Source of the DNA: Bolinopsis microptera
Taxonomy: Eukaryota > Ctenophora > Tentaculata > Lobata > Bolinopsidae
NCBI RefSeq assembly: GCF_026151205.1
Contig: NC_087080.1
Span: 16,529,337-16,593,336 of the forward strand
Length of the DNA stretch: 64,000 nucleotides
Direction: 5' to 3'
Under the pieces are notes generated by a model, which searched no databases, was not told the origin of the DNA, and was given only the letters and a program-made list of their open reading frames with translations. This document shows positions 44,611 through 57,300 of the stretch, piece by piece (position 1 is the first letter of the stretch; the number at the start of each line of letters is the position of its first letter). The translations under genes and the position numbers were made by a program.

Positions 44611-46802
44611 TAAAAATTAAAAAAGGTATTAAAATTCGTAAAACTAGAAGGTACGCTAGTCACTATTTTAAATAGTGGGGGAGTATAGGGACGGTTCATT
44701 TCCAACATCACAATCACATGGTAATTATCGAAAAGACGTTTCATGATATTATGTTAAAGATACATTTTATTCATTTGAAAATCATAATCAATACGTACAT
44801 TTTTCTAAATCTTATATTCTTCGAACATAATCTACGTACTAGATTACATAGTACACTTGGTATATAATCCCCCGCCCCCCCCCCCCCCCCCCCCCGCCTT
44901 CCATAATTAATATTAGTTACTGATATAGAAAGTTAAAAAGTAGGCTTAATATCTGAATATAATACACTCTACTAAGTAAACATACCATTATCTGATTATA
45001 ATACACTCTAATAAGTAAACCTACCATTACTGTTGACTGAACCGCTGGTTTGGAGGTCCAACAAGTCCTGGCTACGTGCCAAAAAGTCCTGGCTACGTGC
45101 CAACAAGTTCAGTTTCTTTACCTTCTCCTCCATTATATATCGTCAGAATATCTTGTGTACCTTAATTATAAACACAGTGATAGCTCAATAAAACTAAAAG
45201 CACTCGTTTTTATCAGAGGCAGGTTTTTGTTGTTTTTGGTCCTGTAATCACACTTGGTTCAGTGATCACACTTGGTCCTATGATCACACTTATTGAGGGC
45301 TTATTTAAGACCTATATTACGCGGATATAGGCAATAGGTTCAGTTTGGAATTTCGTTATCATGTCATCTTATTTTATTCATTTAACCTTATGGCTACTAA
45401 GGGTTAATTAAATAATTTGAGATCTACATGAAACTACTGAAACTTGAGCACAAAAATCTACATTTTCGAAAAAACGGCGCACATAAAGTTAGAGTTAAAA
45501 CACAACATACGAAGACCACGTGAAGCTACAGAGATACAGGACAGCTGTATATTGTATAACACGTACAAATGAGTGAATGAGCGGCGCTACAAGGTAAGAA
45601 GTAGTGTTGATAAATAAGACGGCTCTGCTCACTGCTGTATTAGCAATGTGCCCTGATCATATTATCAACAGACAACAGAAGCACCCTGACGCGTAGTAGC
45701 ATGATACTTTTAATATTAACTTGAACTGCAGGAGCAGTGGTGTTACAAAGGGCTCGCAGATCCGGCCACTATGCGGGGGGGGGGGGGGGGGGCTATGCGG
45801 AAAATCGTCCTATTTGGCCTGGAAATGTACCACATCCCGGCTGGGGAACAAAAAGCTTCCTGAAAAAGGCATGACCTTCTTTTTTTAGTGCATAGAAAAA
45901 TATTTGTAGGGACGCTAAAAAATCCTTCAATTAATCAAATTGGAACAAATAAAAGTCAGAGATAGACCAACATGTTATGAAACATGTTATCTGTAGTGCA
46001 GATGTACCTATCTACATGTAGATACAATCCCTCACTGTAGATCAAAGCAGACTAGACTCTGGTCTATTACTATCTCGTAGCAAGCATTGATAATAGTACT
46101 CATATGTACTATCATTAAATACGTTATATAATACGAATGCACTATGCAGCCTTATTTAATTATTGATATTATTAAACACGCATGCGGTGTCCAGATAAAG
46201 AATCTGGAAATGTCAAATTCTGATCTTTCAGCTATGAGCTATCTCTGGACTTTGACATATTTGGTGAATATAGCCCAGGGTATCATTTTGTTTGTTCCTG
46301 AAGTCTACAACTTGAATCCTGAAGTCTACAACTTCGTGATGCGAAACAGATACATTATAACACCCCCTGCACGTGCAGATATAATAACTATAATACCACC
46401 CTACAATATTACATGTATGTGCACGTGCAGGGCGCGTTTTCACTATCAACTATAGATCCTGGACTAACCCCCCTCGTTATCTCTCTCTCTCTCTCTCTCC
46501 CCCATTACGTCATTATCGCTCTCTTTCTCTGAGCGCCCTCCCCGCTCTCCCTCTCATTGTTCACACTGCTGGGTGTACGTCTACTTTACTGCTACACACT
46601 TTGTGTATAACGCGTGGTGCAGAGTTGTAGAGGTGCCTCTCACATCTCCGCAAGCAATCCTCTCACATCTCCCTAATGCACTGAAGAGTCCCTACTCTCA
46701 GTGATAATACCCTTGCTTTTGTTACCTGCACCCCGCTTCAGCCACATTCCACAAGGCTACATTCGAACGAAGTGTGCATAATTTCGGGGACAAAGGCTCT
46801 TG
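44611..46802. other. Unassigned sequence with G/C tracts and CT repeat
   Basis: C run 44875-44895, G run 45775-45792 and a CT microsatellite near 46476-46498. Short direct repeats of TCCTGGCTACGTGCCAA (45066-45102) and of CACACTTGGT (45249-45278). An ATG-started 103-codon frame at 46144-46455 has no recognisable domain. Confidence 0.35.
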
Positions 46803-48605
46803 AACCGGTACAATGCGCTCCTGACGGGGTGCAATGTTCTCCTGACGGGGTGCAATGTTCTCCTGATGGGGTGCAATGCACTCCTGATGGGGTGCAATGT
46901 TCTCCTGATGGGGTGCAATGTTCTCCTGATGGGGTACAATGCACTTCTGACGGGGTGCAATGTTCTCCTGATGGGGTACGATGTTCTCCTGAACCGGTGC
47001 AATGCACTCCTGATGGGGTGCAATGCACTTCTGACGGGGTGCAATGTTCTCCTGATGGGGTACGATGTTCTCCTGAACCGGTGCAATGTTCTCCTGATGG
47101 GGTTCAATGTTCTCCTGATGGGGTACGATGTTCTCCTGATGAGGTACAATGTTCTCCTGAACCGGTGCAATGTTCTCCTGATGGGGTTCAATGTTCTCCT
47201 GATGGGGTGCAATGTTCTCCTGATGGGGTTCAATGTTCTCCTGATGGGGTACGATGTTCTCCTGAACCGGTGCAATGTTCTCCTGACGGGGTGCAATGTT
47301 CTCCTGAACCGGTGCAATGTTCTCCTGATGGGGTGCAATGTTCTCCTGATGGGGTTCAATGTTCTCCTGATGGGGTGCAATGTTCTCCTGATGGGGTTCA
47401 ATGTTCTCCTGATGGGGTGCAATGTTCTCCTGATGGGGTGCAATGTTCTCCTGATGGGGTGCAATGTTCTCCTGATGGGGTACGATGTTCTCCTGATGGG
47501 GTACGATGTTCTCCTGAACCGGTGCAATGTTCTCCTGACGGGGTGCAATGTTCTCCTGAACCGGTGCAATGTTCTCCTGAACCGGTGCAATGTTCTCCTG
47601 ACGGGGTGCAATGTTCTCCTGATGGGGTACAATGTTCTCCTGATGGGGTACAATGTTCTCCTGATGGGGTTCAATGTTCTCCTGATGGGGTACAATGTTC
47701 TCCTGACGGGCTGCAATGTTCTCCTGATGGGGTTCAATGTTCTCCTGATGGGGTGCAATGCGCTCCTGGCGGGGTGCAATGTTCTCCTGACGGGGTACAA
47801 TGTTCTCCTGACGGGGTGCAATGTTCTCCTGATGGGGTACAATGTTCTCCTGACGGGGTGCAATGTTCTCCTGATGGGGTGCAATGTTCTCCTGAACCGG
47901 TGCAATGTTCTCCTGACGGGGTGCAATGTTCTCCTGAACCGGTGCAATGTTCTCCTGATGGGGTTCAATGTTCTCCTGATGGGGTACGATGTTCTCCTGA
48001 TGGGGTACAATGTTCTCCTGATGGGGTACAATGTTCTCCTGATGGGGTACAATGTTCTCCTGATGGGGTACAATGTTCTCCTGACGGGGTGCAATGTTCT
48101 CCTGATGGGGTACAATGTTCTCCTGATGGGGTACAATGTTCTCCTGATGGGGTACAATGTTCTCCTGATGGGGTACAATGTTCTCCTGACGGGGTGCAAT
48201 GTTCTCCTGATGGGGTACAATGTTCTCCTGATGGGGTACAATGTTCTCCTGATGGGGTACAATGTTCTCCTGATGGGGTACAATGTTCTCCTGACGGGGT
48301 GCAATGTTCTCCTGATGGGTTGCAATGTTCTCCTGATGGGGTGCAATGTTCTCCTGATGGGGTACAATGTTCTCCTGATGGGGTACAATGTTCTCCTGAT
48401 GGGGTACAATGTTCTCCTGATGGGGTACAATGTTCTCCTGATGGGGTACAATGTTCTCCTGATGGGGTACAATGTTCTCCTGATGGGGTACAATGTTCTC
48501 CTGATGGGGTACAATGTTCTCCTGACGGGGTGCAATGTTCTCCTGATGGGTTGCAATGTTCTCCTGATGGGGTGCAATGTTCTCCTGATGGGGTACAATG
48601 TTCTA
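46803..48605. repeat. 21-bp minisatellite, about 86 copies
   Basis: The unit is TGCAATGTTCTCCTGATGGG plus G, with GAACCGG, TACAATG and TTCAATG variants. With length 21 and no stops, at least two plus frames and one minus frame are open for over 600 codons (46757-48638). Simultaneous openness in several frames shows this is not evidence of a gene. Confidence 0.95.
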
Positions 48606-48727
48606 CATAGCACCTACCACGTGCTAATCACGTGTTAGTCACGTGTTGACCACGTGTTAATCTCATCAATACCCATGATTTACACGCTCTCTAGCTGACA
48701 CAGCGCCTAGTTCTAGTCTTATATTAA

Positions 48728-49447
48728 TAGTGGAGTCAATCCCGATCAAAATAATTAATCCCAGGATTCGAGCCAAAAATCCCGGGATTTTCCGAAAATC
48801 GGGATTCCCGAAAGCAAATGGCCCTCATTTTGTGTAATAAATTCATGTCCATGACTCATCTTTTCTGGTTGTACTTGCATACTGTTAAAAATGTCAATTA
48901 TAGTACAATTAAAGCTGCCTCATCATGTCACAAGAAGATACCACAAGTGTCATCATTAGCCTTCTTTTGAACTCAAAAAGTACCTTGTTAACACTACTAT
49001 TGGCATTGCACAAACAACTTGGGCCCGTTCTACTACGGACTTTTGTTTGCGTCCTGCCAGCTGTAAAGGTCCGTCCAGGTTCAATCGATCAGGACGATTG
49101 TTTTTATAGTAGCGTCCATAAACGCCAGCATCTTCCCCTTAAACCATGTTTGAGTGTCCTAGCTTCAGGACTGCTGGACGAACCTTTTGTTTCGTCCAGA
49201 AACTCATAGCGCTTTCTTTTTTTCTTTCTTAACCTTGACGATACATGCTATCAGTCTCCACGACGTTTGAAAATCTGATTAGCGCTACCGTGTAACTATA
49301 TTGCAGTAAATTCATTAGAATATTCTAAGATTTGCAATACAAATATTGAAAATTCCCGACAAATGTTGAAAATTCCCGACTGAAAATCGTCGGGAAATCG
49401 TCAAATCGAGGGATTCGGGAATCCCGATGTCGGGATTGACTTCACTA
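48728..49447. mobile_element. Non-autonomous hAT-like element, 720 bp
   Basis: Left end TAGTGGAGTCAATCCCGA and right end TCGGGATTGACTTCACTA are inverted with one mismatch. CTTATATT flanks both sides (48718-48725 and 49448-49455), although two bases (AA) lie between the left copy and the terminus. Subterminal CCCGGGATTTTCCG-type repeats are characteristic of such elements. Internal ORFs are short and no transposase is recognisable. Confidence 0.7.
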
Positions 49448-50425
49448 CTTATATTCCTGCTTTGTGTTTCGTAATTAGTATTTCTATACCATAAATATTC
49501 CTCTATTTCGTGACAAACTGCTGGCGTCCCTTTTGTTTATTAACTCTAATATTTCTAATATCTTTTGTCGATGTTTGACACAAGCTTGAGAAACACACTT
49601 TAGTGAATTTTCCATTAGTTCAAACGTTAAATTCAAAATTGTCGATTTGTGTAAATTTTATAAAGAATTTCTGAGTTCTGAAGGCATATAGTTACACTAT
49701 ATTATATATAGTTACACTTAGAATCAATTATTGCACAGATTGCTCAATATGTAGCATTTCTTAAGAAATCTTTTCTTTACAACGGATTCAGAAGTTCTTT
49801 CGTTTGTTTCGATTAGCGCTTATTTGGAGGTAGCTCTAGTATGGCAGCGGGCTCGTGCTGGGTAGCTCAGATATCTGTATATATAATGTGACGCGTGGCG
49901 ACACACTACAATTGTTTTTATTAGTACTTGAAACGGCCCCGATTTCTCGTCTGCCACGTGCTTACATCGTCCCAACTTCACTGTTCATTCTTTCAGTGGT
50001 TCAGCTTATTCAAAACCACTAAGTTAACCGGAAACAAATGTGTAGGCACGGCATTCGTAAAACTGTGCTTTAAAATAGGGGGGGGGGGGGGGGGGGGTTG
50101 GTGGGGGGGGGGGGGGGTGTGGATAAGTAGGTTTGGGATTACCCAGTTACGTGTTAATTGCTATTATAGATAAAAAATATAACACTGTCATTATTAAGTC
50201 CATTCAAACATTTTCTTGAAATAATCGTCAAATGAGAATCAATAACAGTGCTTACTTGAAAAGGTGTCCTCCTAGTCGTTGGAGTGGGACCTTTCTAATG
50301 TAGTATCCTGTCTGTTGCTCTGCTAACTTCCATCGTGAGCCTGTTGACACCTGTGAATAGAGCGACATCCTCAAGAACACCAGTGAGGCTTGCCTCTAGA
50401 CCTGTTGCTTTGAGATCCAGCGCAG

Positions 50426-50526
50426 AAGATAGTGCTCACCACATGAAGATAGTACTCACCACATGAAGATAGTGCTCATCACATGAATATAGTGCTCACC
50501 ACATGAAGATAGTACTCACCACATGA
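50426..50526 (-). repeat. 20-bp minisatellite with donor-like sites, 5 copies
   Basis: On the minus strand each unit reads CATGTG/GTGAGTACTATCTT or GTGAGC. The right edge coincides with the end of the candidate minus-strand exon at 50520-50603. Confidence 0.85.
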
Positions 50527-50603
50527 CCAAACAATTGCCTAGCTTCTTCAATTGTGATCTATTGTCATTTGTAAACATGGGGTTTCTACCATGTTTACAA
50601 AGA
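50520..50603 (-). CDS. Candidate isolated exon, product unknown
   Basis: On the minus strand an acceptor ATATTATAG precedes an open 27-codon stretch (LCKHGRNPMFTNDN... to GNCLVM) ending at TG/GTGAGT. No partner exon could be joined. A second open stretch on the same strand (about 50294-50430, including LDLKATGLEASLTGVLED) has coding-like composition, but no acceptor in the right phase was found. Confidence 0.2.
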
Positions 50604-51029
50604 CTATAATATGAGCAATTTAATGTTGAAAAGACGTGTCCACCCACAATCGAATATTTTATTGAATTATCATGGCAATACAAGATACATTTTTGTAACC
50701 CGCAAATCCCGGCCCCAGTTTTAGTCCCACTCCCTGCACCTTTTTTCAGTATGCTCCCGGCCAGAAAAAAGCGGTCCCGGTCGACCCTTGAGATAAGATT
50801 CATTTACATTTTCTAATAGCGTCATAATATTAATTATAAATGTGTGCAAATATTTGTATTTGATTGTAATTAAATATTTTAAGGCCTTAGTGCCGAGTAA
50901 TGACTTTGGGTTGTGCTCCTCAACCAATCAATGAATCCTTGGGTAAAGGTTGGGACCGCAAAACCGTGAGATAAAAAGTCACGTGATAACGCACAGAAAA
51001 GTGAATAGTGAAAGCTATTTTACACCCCC

Positions 51030-51071
<42 letters not shown>

Positions 51072-51346
51072 ATTTACCTGTCGTTGCATATCCATTACCA
51101 CACAGACTGTCAAGCCTTTAAAAAAGCATATTTTAACAATAGTCAATACGTTATCACCAACTGCATTAACATCTCTGTTTGGTCAAATAACGATCTAGAT
51201 AAAAATAACAGTCCTTTGACATCATGTGACGATACTACTGCTGTTTTATTGACTACTACTACTACTAGTGTCATTGTGCTGTTGTCAGTTGTAGTTGTAT
51301 CCTAACATGCTTTCACATGTAATAGAGATCACATAGGAGCGGGTAC

Positions 51347-54300
51347 ATGCCGTGGTTCAGCTTTAGGTCCGCGTCCAGTCGGCACAAGGAGCTTCTTGAT
51401 CCGGATACTGGTACTGGTACTGGTACTGGTACTGGTACTCAGCGTTCCGGACCACCCAAGGATTCTCCTAAAGAAGCTGCTAAAGAAGCTAAAGAGTTGA
51501 GAGTGAGTTGTTCTATTTAATTATGTAAAATACATTAGTACAATAACACTACTACATTAGTGTTTCAATGAGGGGTTTTTTATAAAGAATAATATTTTAG
51601 GCCAAACCTTCATTTTAATTTTCTCAAGTAAATATCTGCCAGAAAAAGACACTGAAGAAAAATGCAACACCAGAGAAAGATCAGGACAAGCCTAAAGAAG
51701 TGAGTTTTATTTAGTTCACTAGTCACTAAAGAATATGTTATATAGAATCAAATAGCACCACAATTAGGAGGTGCACTACCTACCACAATTAGGAGGTGCA
51801 CTACCTACCACAATTAAGAGGTGCACTACCTACTACAATTAGGAGGTGCACTACCTACCACAATTAGGAGGTGCACTACCTACTACAATTAGGAGGTGCA
51901 CTACCTACCACAATTAGGAGGTGCACTACCTACCACAATTAGGAGGTGCACTATACCTACTACAATTAGGAGGTGCACTACCTACCACAATTAGGAGGTG
52001 CACTACCCATTACAATTAGGAGGTGCACTACCTACCACAATTAAGAGGTGCACTACCTACTACAATTAGGAGGTGCACTACCTACCACAATTAGGAGGTG
52101 CACTACCTACCACAATTAGGAGGTGCACTACCTACCACAATCACAGCTCAAGATAACGTTATTTATCATCTGTATTAAAAATGTACAATATTGCCTCATA
52201 AATCCGCATCTTAAAAGTTGGCCAGTGTGAAAGTGAAAGTGAAAGTTAAATTGAAAGTGAAAGTGAAAGTGTTACTTAACACAATTGTTATAGCTTCAGT
52301 TCTACACACAGCTGGCACATGGTGGATCCACCAAGAGGATCAACACTTTCCTCTCTCTAAAGGATCTATACACTAAACTGGGTAGGTTTCAGTCTCCTGA
52401 GTCCCCTGCCCCCCCCCCCCCCTGGCTACGTGCCTGCCTGAGTCCCGGATATGGGTGGGCGACAATTGACCCCCCGACAATTGACCCCCCGACAATTGAC
52501 CCCCCGACAATTGACCCCCCGACAATTAACCCCCCGACAATTGACCCCCGACAATTGACCCCCCGACAATTGACCCCCCGACAATTGACCCCCCGACAAT
52601 TGACCCCCCGACAATTGACCCCCGAAAATATAATTTAATACAATTAACCCTGACCCTGACCCTGACCCTGACCCTGACCCTGACCCTGACCCTGACCCTG
52701 ACCCTGACCCTGACCCTGACCCTGACCCTGACCCTGACCCTGACCCTGACCCTGACCCTGACCCTGACCCTGACCCTGACCCAGGACCCCGACCCTGACC
52801 CTGACCCTGACCCAGGACCCTGACCCAGGAACAGCTCTCCCTGACCCTAACCCCAACCCTAACCCTAACCCTAACCCCAACCCCAACCCCAACCCCAACC
52901 CTAACCCTAACCCTAACCCTAACCCTAACCCTAACCCTAACCCTAACCCTAACCCTAACCCTAACCCTAACCCGATTAATTTACCCCAGTTTAATTACAA
53001 TTGTCGGGGGGTCAATTGTCGGGGGGTCAATTGTCGGGGGGTCAATTGTCGTACTAAGCCCTAGATTTCGCGACAATTGACCCCAGTGTAATTACATAGA
53101 GGGTCAATTGTCGGGGGGTCAATTGTCGGGGGGTTAATTGTCGGGGGGGTCAATTGTCGGGGGTCAATTGTCGGGGGGTCAATTGTCGTACTAAGCCCTA
53201 GATTTCGCGACAATTGACCCCAGTGTAATTACATAGGGGGTCAATTGTCGGGGGGTCAATTGTCGGGGGGTCAATTGTCGGGGGGTCAATTGTCGGGGGT
53301 CAATTGTCGCGGTACCCCCGGATATATGGCTGCTTGGACATTTGAATACTACCAAATCTTGCTGCACGTTGCATATCCCGGCCCTTTCGCGCGCGAAAAG
53401 GGAGATACAACGTGTGTGCACTGACTTGAGCAACTGCAACGCGCAATTAGCAAAATCCGCGAATACCACGATTTTACCCATTTTTTACGACATTGATTAC
53501 CAATAAAATATTCCAGCAATCGAGCTAGAGATCGACATAAGGAAGATAATGTTCTGCACTCTGAACACACCTAAGATAGACATGAGGAACCTGTTGTCGG
53601 GACTGGTGGTTTATAACGACTTTATATTCGTACACATCCAGGGTCAAGTTAGAGAGGTAACCGAGAATATTTACATTTATAATATATATTGTTACCACGT
53701 GTCATGACGTCACACCACGTGTCATGACGTCACACCACGTGTCATGACGTCACACCACGTGTCATGACGTCACACCACGTGTCATGACGTCACACCACGT
53801 GTCATGACGTCACACCATGTGTCATGACGTCACACCATGTGTCATGACGTCACACCATGTGTCATGACACATGTTAGAGAGGTTACAGAGAACATTTACA
53901 TTAATTATAATATATATTATTATATATACTAATGTATATCATTATATATACTACATTAATATAACTTGCAGGTACAATGAGGTTAAACAGGATAGGACTC
54001 TAAATTATATTATAGGACTCTAAATTATATTATAGGACTCTATATATTATAATGATAAATCTGCAGGCACATGTCAAGAAGGAAGAAAAAGCGCTGGGAA
54101 TAACTATCACTGATAACAGCATGGGGTGAGCACAACCATTTTATCAACTACTCTTTTATTTAGTGACCAGTACTTAGTGACCAGGACTTAGTGACCAGCA
54201 CTTAGTGACCAGCACTTAGTGACCAGTACTTAGTGACCAGTACTTAGTGACCAGTACTTAGTGGCCAGCACTTAGTGACCAGCACTTATTGACCAGTACT

Positions 54301-57300
54301 TAGTGACCAGCACTTAGTGACCAGGACTTAGTGACCAGCACTTAGTGACCAGTACTTAGTGACCAGTACTTTGTGGCCAGCACTTAGTGACCAGCACTTA
54401 GTGACCAGTACTTAGTGACCAGTAATTAGTAACCAGCACTTAGTGACCAGTACTTAGTGACCAGTACTTAGTGGCCAGTACTTAGTGACCAGTACTTAGT
54501 GGCCAGCACTTAGTGACCAGCACTTAGTGACCAGCACTTAGTGACCAGTACTTAGTGACCAGTACTTAGTAACCAGCACTTAGTGACCAGCACTTAGTGA
54601 CCAGTACTTAGTGGCCAGCACTGAGTGACCAGTACTTAGTGACCAGTACTTAGTGACCAGTACTAAGTGACCAGTACTTAGTGACCAGTACTTAGTGACC
54701 AGCACTTAGTGACCAGTACTTAGTGACCAGTACTTAGTGACCAGTACTTAGTGGCCAGCACTTAGTGACCAGCACTTAGTGACCAGCACTTAGTGACTAG
54801 CACTTAGTGACCAGTACTTAGTGACCAGTACTTAGTGACCAGTACTTAGTAACCAGTACTTAGTGACCGGTACTTAGTGACCAGTACTTAGTGACCAGTA
54901 CTTAGTAACCAGTACTTAGTGACCACTGACCAGTACTTGATGTCCAGTTCTTAGTTTAAAGCCTATAGGTACCTTTTTATAGAATCCACCAGTAAATGAC
55001 CGGTTAATTACCGGTTAATAACTGACCATTGACCCAATAACTCAATAACCTCGTAGCCTCTGTAGTCTGTAAATGTAAGCAACACCTCACGATTTGGTCG
55101 CTCCAAATGCGGGATAATCATTTCATGAGATCAGTGAGCCTCGGGTCGATACGACACGTGACGTTATCCAGTCGCATATCAACGTTATATAATACTTACA
55201 AAACAAGTAGAGTATTGCGACAAAGAACAGACGTAAGAGTGACGTAAGAGTGACGTAACCATGACACCCAACTCTCAGGTGTTGCTTTGTAAAGCGGATC
55301 AAGCCGGGCAGTGTAGCTGAGAAGTCAGGACATATACACGTGGGCGACCAGCTTTGTAAACTCGGGGACGTGTCTCTTGTCGGGTCCAGACACTACGCAG
55401 TAGCTGCTAAACTTAGGGACGTTCCCGTACGTTCCTGACCTGGTATTTGATTCTTAGGACATAATTTGGAGGAGTCGCAGAGACTGATTTATAGTATAGC
55501 AAAAAATGATAGTCAGTGTTCATAGTTAATAGCAATTGTGGGGGATTGTGTTTAGCTATCTCCTAAAGTTGCTACCTGGGGGGATTGTGTTTAGCTAGCT
55601 CCTAAAGTTGCTACCTGGGGGGATTGTGTTTAGCTAGCTCCTAAAGTTGCTACCTGGGGGGATTGTGTTTAGCTAGCTCCTAAAGCTGCTACCTGGGGGA
55701 TTGTGTTTAGCTAGCTCCTAAAGTTGCTACCTGGGGGATTGTGTTTAGCTAGCTCCTAAAGTTGCTACCTGGGGGATTGTGTTTAGCTAGCTCCTAAAGT
55801 TGCTACCTGGGGGGATTGTGTTTAGCTATCTCCTAAAGTTGCTACCTGGGGGATTGTGTTTAGCTAGCTCCTAAAGTTGCTACCTGGGGGATTGTGTTTA
55901 GCTAGCTCCTAAAGTTGCTACCTGGGGGATTGTGTTTAGCTAGCTCCTAATGTTGCTACCTGGGGGATTGTGTTTAGCTAGCTCCTAAAGTTGCTACCTG
56001 GGGGATTGTGTTTAGCTAGCTCCTAAAGTTGCTACCTGGGGGATTGTGTTTAGCTAGCTCCTAAAGCTGCTACCTGGGGGATTGTGTTTAGCTAGCTCCT
56101 AAAGTTGCTACCTGGGGGATTGTGTTTAGCTAGCTCCTAAAGTTGCTACCTGGGGGGATTGTGTTTAGCTAGCTCCTAAAGTTGCTACCTGGGGGGATTG
56201 TGTTTAGCTATCTCCTAAAGTTGCTACCTGGGGGATTGTGTTTAGCTATCTCCTAAAGTTGCTACCTGGGGGGATTGTGTTTAGCTAGCTCCTAAAGTTG
56301 CTACCTGGGGATTGTGTTTAGCTAGCTCCTAAAGTTGCTACCTGGGGGATTGTGTTTAGCTAGCTCCTAAAGTTGCTACCTGGGGGGATTGTGTTTAGCT
56401 AGCTCCTAAAGCTGCTACCTGGGGATTGTGTTTAGCTAGCTCCTAAAGTTGCTACCTGGGGGATTGTGTTTAGCTATCTCCTAAAGTTGCTACCTGGGGG
56501 ATTGTGTTTAGCTAGCTCCTAAAGTTGCTACCTGGGGGATTGTGTTTAGCTAGCTCCTAAAGTTGCTACCTGGGGGATTGTGTTTAGCTATCTCCTAAAG
56601 TTGCTACCTGGGGGGATTGAGTTTAGCTAGCTCCTAAAGCTGCTACCTGGGGGATTGTGTTTAGCTAGCTCCTAAAGCTGCTACCTGGGGGATTGTGTTT
56701 AGCTAGCTCCTAAAGTTGCTACCTGGGGGATTGTGTTTAGCTAGCTCCTAAAGTTGCTACCTGGGGGATTGTGTTTAGCTAGCTCCTAAAGTTGCTACCT
56801 GGGGGATTGTGTTTAGCTAGCTCCTAAAGTTGCTACCTGGGGGATTGTGTTTAGCTAGCTCCTAAAGTTGCTACCTGGGGGATTGTGTTTAGCTATCTCC
56901 TAAAGTTGCTACCTGGGGGGATTGTGTTTAGCTAGCTCCTAAAGTTGCTACCTGGGGGATTGTGTTTAGCTAGCTCCTAAAGCTGCTACCTGGGGGATTG
57001 TGTTTAGCTAGCTCCTAAAGTTGCTACCTGGGGGATTGTGTTTAGCTAGCTCCTAAAGTTGCTACCTGGGGGATTGTGTTTAGCTAGCTCCTAAAGTTGC
57101 TACCTGGGGGATTGTGTTTAGCTATCTCCTAAAGTTGCTACCTGGGGGGATTGTGTTTAGCTAGCTCCTAAAGTTGCTACCTGGGGGATTGTGTTTAGCT
57201 AGCTCCTAAAGCTGCTACCTGGGGGATTGTGTTTAGCTAGCTCCTAAAGTTGCTACCTGGGGGATTGTGTTTAGCTAGCTCCTAAAGTTGCTACCTGCCA

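Larger units (their letters stand above)
49448..51346. other. Unassigned sequence upstream of GIPC
   Basis: G runs at 50078-50097 and 50103-50117, and a 40-base C run at 51031-51070. A possible minus-strand exon is listed separately. The GIPC promoter should lie just before 51347 but no core element is clear. Confidence 0.35.

Noticed and set aside
46144-46455. 103-codon ATG ORF
   Set aside because: No domain, internal short duplication, no splice or homology support.
46757-48638. Three ORFs of over 600 codons
   Set aside because: All are translations of one 21-bp minisatellite in different frames.
48925-49209. 94-codon ORF in the hAT-like element
   Set aside because: No transposase motif; element is non-autonomous.
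52644-52898. Gly-Leu / Gly-Gln repeat ORF
   Set aside because: Translation of hexamer telomere-like repeats.
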